Source: Pseudomonas sp.
GTDB taxonomy: Bacteria > Pseudomonadota > Gammaproteobacteria > Pseudomonadales > Pseudomonadaceae
Assembly: GCA_003525045.1 (NCBI GenBank)
Contig: DQGF01000213.1
Location: 1 to 6,953, forward strand
Direction: 5' to 3'
Length of the DNA: 6,953 nt
Position 1 is the first letter of the stretch. Each line of letters opens with the position of its first letter. The notes beneath the pieces were generated by a model. That model was not told the origin of the DNA. It saw nothing but the letters and a program-made list of their open reading frames with translations, and made no database searches. Shown one piece after another: positions 4,909 to 6,953 of this stretch. Both the position numbers and the translations under genes were made by a program.

Positions 4909-6831
4909 ATGGTGCAGTTGTGTTCTATCGAGCAGGCGGTCGATGACGTGTTGGCACGGTTGCCAGCGCATATCCACATGGGCTTGCCACTCGGTCTGGG
5001 CAAACCCAACCACTTCGTCAACGCGCTGTTTCAACGCATTGCGCAATTGCCCGAACGGCAGCTGACCATCTACACCGCCCTGTGCCTCGGCCGTCCTTCA
5101 CTGGGTGACGGTTTGCAAAAGCGCTTCCTGGAACCCTTCATCGCACGGGTGTTCGGCGATTATCCGGAACTGGATTTCCTCGCCGACCTGCAGCGCGACA
5201 GCCTGCCTTCCAACATTCATATTCAGCAATTTTTCCTGCAGCCTGGCAGCCTGCTCAACAGTGCGCCGGCGCAGCAGGATTACGTCAGCAGCAACTACAG
5301 CCACGCCGCCCGGGACATCAATGCCGCCGGGTTGAACCTGGTGGCGCAGCTGGTGGCCAGTCACAGCGAGCATCCCGACCGCCTGAGCCTGAGCTGCAAC
5401 CCCGACATCACCCTCGACCTGTTCCCGATGATCGCCAAACGCCGGGCAGCAGGGGAGACGATCCTGCTGCTGGGGCAGGTGCACAACGACTTGCCGTACA
5501 TGCCCGGCGACGCGGAAATCGGCATCGATGTATTCGACCTGCTGATAGACGAGAAAGACAGCACGACGCTGTTCTCCACGCCGAACATGCCGGTGGGGTT
5601 CCAGGATCACTTCATTGGCCTGCATGCCAGCACGCTGGTGCGCGACGGCGGCACCTTGCAGATCGGTATCGGCGCCATGGGCGATGCCCTGACCGCCGCG
5701 TTGCTGGCGCGACAAGCCGACAATGACGGTTACAAGGCGTTGCTCGCGGACGTCAATCTCAGCCATTGGGCGCAACTGATCGATCGTGAAGGCGGCGTTG
5801 AACCGTTTGCCGAGGGCCTTTACGGTTGCAGCGAAATGTTCGTCAACGGCTTGCTGGTATTGGCTGATGCCGGGATCGTGCGGCGCAAGGTCTACCCCGA
5901 TGTGCCGACCCAGCAACAGGCGAATGCCGGCACCCTGGATGAGGCCGCGCAAACTGACGGCATCTCGGTGCACGGCGGCTTTTTCCTCGGGCCGCGCAGT
6001 TTTTATGAGCGCTTGCGAGAGTTGCCGCAAGGCAAGCGGCTTGAATTCAACATGACCCGCATCAGCTACATCAATGAGCTTTATGGTCAGGAAGAACTCA
6101 AGCGTTTGCAGCGCCTCGATGCGCGCTTTATCAATACCGTGTTTACCATGACCTTGTTGGGTGCCGGGGTGGCGGATCAGTTGGAAGACGGGCGGGTGCT
6201 CAGCGGTGTGGGCGGGCAATACAACTTTGTCGTCCAGGGCCATGCACTGGAAGGCGCGCGTTCGGTGCTGCTGCTACGCAGCTGGCGCGAGTCGGGTGGT
6301 GAGGTCAGTTCTAACATCGTCTGGGAATACGGCCATTGCACGATCCCGCGGCACCTTCGGGACATTGTGGTGACCGAATACGGCATCGCCGATTTGCGTG
6401 GCAAGACTGATGCGGCGGTGATCGAGGCATTGCTGAACATCAGCGACTCACGCTTTCAGCCGGGGCTGATCGAGCAGGCGCAGAACGTGGGTAAGTTGCC
6501 GAAGAACTTCCGCCTGGATCCGCGGTTTGCGGATAACAATCCTGAGCGTTTGCAGGCGATACAGGCGCTGCATCCGAATCTGTTTCCGGAGTATCCGTTG
6601 GGGTGCGATTTCACCGAGGTGGAGCGGGATTTGTTGCGGGCGCTGAACTGGTTGAAGAGCAAGTTCAAGCTCACGGAGATTCTGGAGTTGGGCAAGGCAG
6701 CGTTGGATGCGCCGCAGGCTTCGGCGTTTCCCGGGCATCTGGAGCGGATGCAGCTGACGAAGCCGGAAGGGCTGAAGGAAGACTTGTTTCAGCGGTTGCT
6801 GCTCACTGGCCTCAAGACCACCGCTATTTAA
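4909..6831 (+). CDS. Acetyl-CoA hydrolase/CoA-transferase family protein, long form
   Basis: A 640-residue protein of the acetyl-CoA hydrolase/transferase (class I CoA-transferase) family. Such enzymes move CoA between acyl groups through a glutamyl-CoA intermediate, or hydrolyse acyl-CoA. YGCSEMFVNG at 305-314 matches the family's catalytic glutamate region (GxxTEM-type), making E309 the likely nucleophile. SGVGGQYNF from 432 is the glycine-rich CoA/oxyanion segment, and VTEYGIADLRGK from about 488 is the usual C-terminal signature. The protein is longer than classical members of about 430-500 residues; the extra length seems to lie in the N-terminal half and in a helical tail. The start at 4909 has GGGAGG (4898-4903) 5 nt upstream; the frame is open further upstream into the cycB terminator but looks non-coding there. 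The substrate cannot be told from sequence. The protein is probably cytoplasmic, as no signal peptide is seen. Confidence 0.88.
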   Translation: MVQLCSIEQAVDDVLARLPAHIHMGLPLGLGKPNHFVNALFQRIAQLPERQLTIYTALCLGRPSLGDGLQKRFLEPFIARVFGDYPELDFLADLQRDSLPSNIHIQQFFLQPGSLLNSAPAQQDYVSSNYSHAARDINAAGLNLVAQLVASHSEHPDRLSLSCNPDITLDLFPMIAKRRAAGETILLLGQVHNDLPYMPGDAEIGIDVFDLLIDEKDSTTLFSTPNMPVGFQDHFIGLHASTLVRDGGTLQIGIGAMGDALTAALLARQADNDGYKALLADVNLSHWAQLIDREGGVEPFAEGLYGCSEMFVNGLLVLADAGIVRRKVYPDVPTQQQANAGTLDEAAQTDGISVHGGFFLGPRSFYERLRELPQGKRLEFNMTRISYINELYGQEELKRLQRLDARFINTVFTMTLLGAGVADQLEDGRVLSGVGGQYNFVVQGHALEGARSVLLLRSWRESGGEVSSNIVWEYGHCTIPRHLRDIVVTEYGIADLRGKTDAAVIEALLNISDSRFQPGLIEQAQNVGKLPKNFRLDPRFADNNPERLQAIQALHPNLFPEYPLGCDFTEVERDLLRALNWLKSKFKLTEILELGKAALDAPQASAFPGHLERMQLTKPEGLKEDLFQRLLLTGLKTTAI

Positions 6832-6847
6832 CGGTCAGTGAAGATCA

Positions 6848-6941
6848 AATGTGGGAGCGGGCTTGCTCGCGAATGCGGTGTGTCAGTCGACATCAACTTT
6901 GACTGACACACCGCATTCGCGAGCAAGCCCGCTCCCACATT
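6848..6941. repeat. REPIN: two inverted REP elements with perfect 41-nt arms
   Basis: Bases 6848-6888 are the exact reverse complement of 6901-6941, with a 12-nt loop at 6889-6900. The outer part of each arm is a Pseudomonas REP (core GCGGGCTTGCTCGCGAA, at 6857-6873 and inverted at 6916-6932); the inner part, including GCGGTGTGTCAGTC, is the REPIN spacer. Such doublets are mobilised by RAYT transposases encoded elsewhere; none is encoded here. It starts 17 nt after the CoA-transferase stop, and as RNA would form a very stable hairpin that could protect or end that transcript. No T-run follows directly. Confidence 0.95.
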
Positions 6942-6953
6942 GATTTTGCGGTG

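Noticed and set aside
5098..6243. A 381-codon open frame on the minus strand opposite the CoA-transferase gene
   Set aside because: It is a codon-bias shadow: no family motif is seen, and the plus-strand frame carries clear CoA-transferase motifs.

Overview
The window looks like chromosomal DNA of a Pseudomonas, most likely the P. fluorescens group. Three things point there: GC-rich coding sequence, the gene order dadR / dadA-dadY-dadX-pauR-like-cycB known from Pseudomonas, and REP elements of the GCGGGCTTGCTCGCGAA type at both ends. The species call comes from recognising these families and their order; no database search was run. The interior has no insertion sequence, phage gene, CRISPR array, tRNA or rRNA.

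Left part (1-2428): a partial REP element, then dadR (Lrp/AsnC-family activator) on the minus strand. It diverges from dadA (D-amino acid dehydrogenase) across an AT-rich control region with closely packed promoter elements. dadA overlaps dadY, a Rid-family enamine/imine deaminase, by 29 nt. A strong hairpin followed by a T-run lies between dadY and dadX, and looks like a terminator or attenuator inside the operon.

Middle (2429-4177): dadX (catabolic PLP-dependent alanine racemase), then a PuuR/PauR-type XRE-cupin regulator read from a TTG start behind a good Shine-Dalgarno. Right part (4178-6953): cycB (periplasmic cytochrome c5) with its own promoter region and a textbook intrinsic terminator. 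Next comes a 640-residue acetyl-CoA hydrolase/CoA-transferase family protein, and finally a REPIN with two perfect 41-nt arms.

How they work together: DadX converts L-alanine to D-alanine. DadA oxidises D-alanine at the membrane to 2-iminopropionate, and DadY speeds hydrolysis of that imine to pyruvate and ammonia. DadR senses alanine and switches the operon on. The pauR-like regulator (polyamine catabolism), the cytochrome and the CoA-transferase appear to be separate transcription units that sit next to the dad locus. Nothing in the window amounts to an undescribed multi-gene system. The points most worth a second look are the intra-operon terminator before dadX, the dyad around the cycB -10 box, the paired repeat in the pauR leader, and the uncharacterised long CoA-transferase. 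No gene-free stretch exceeds about 170 bp.
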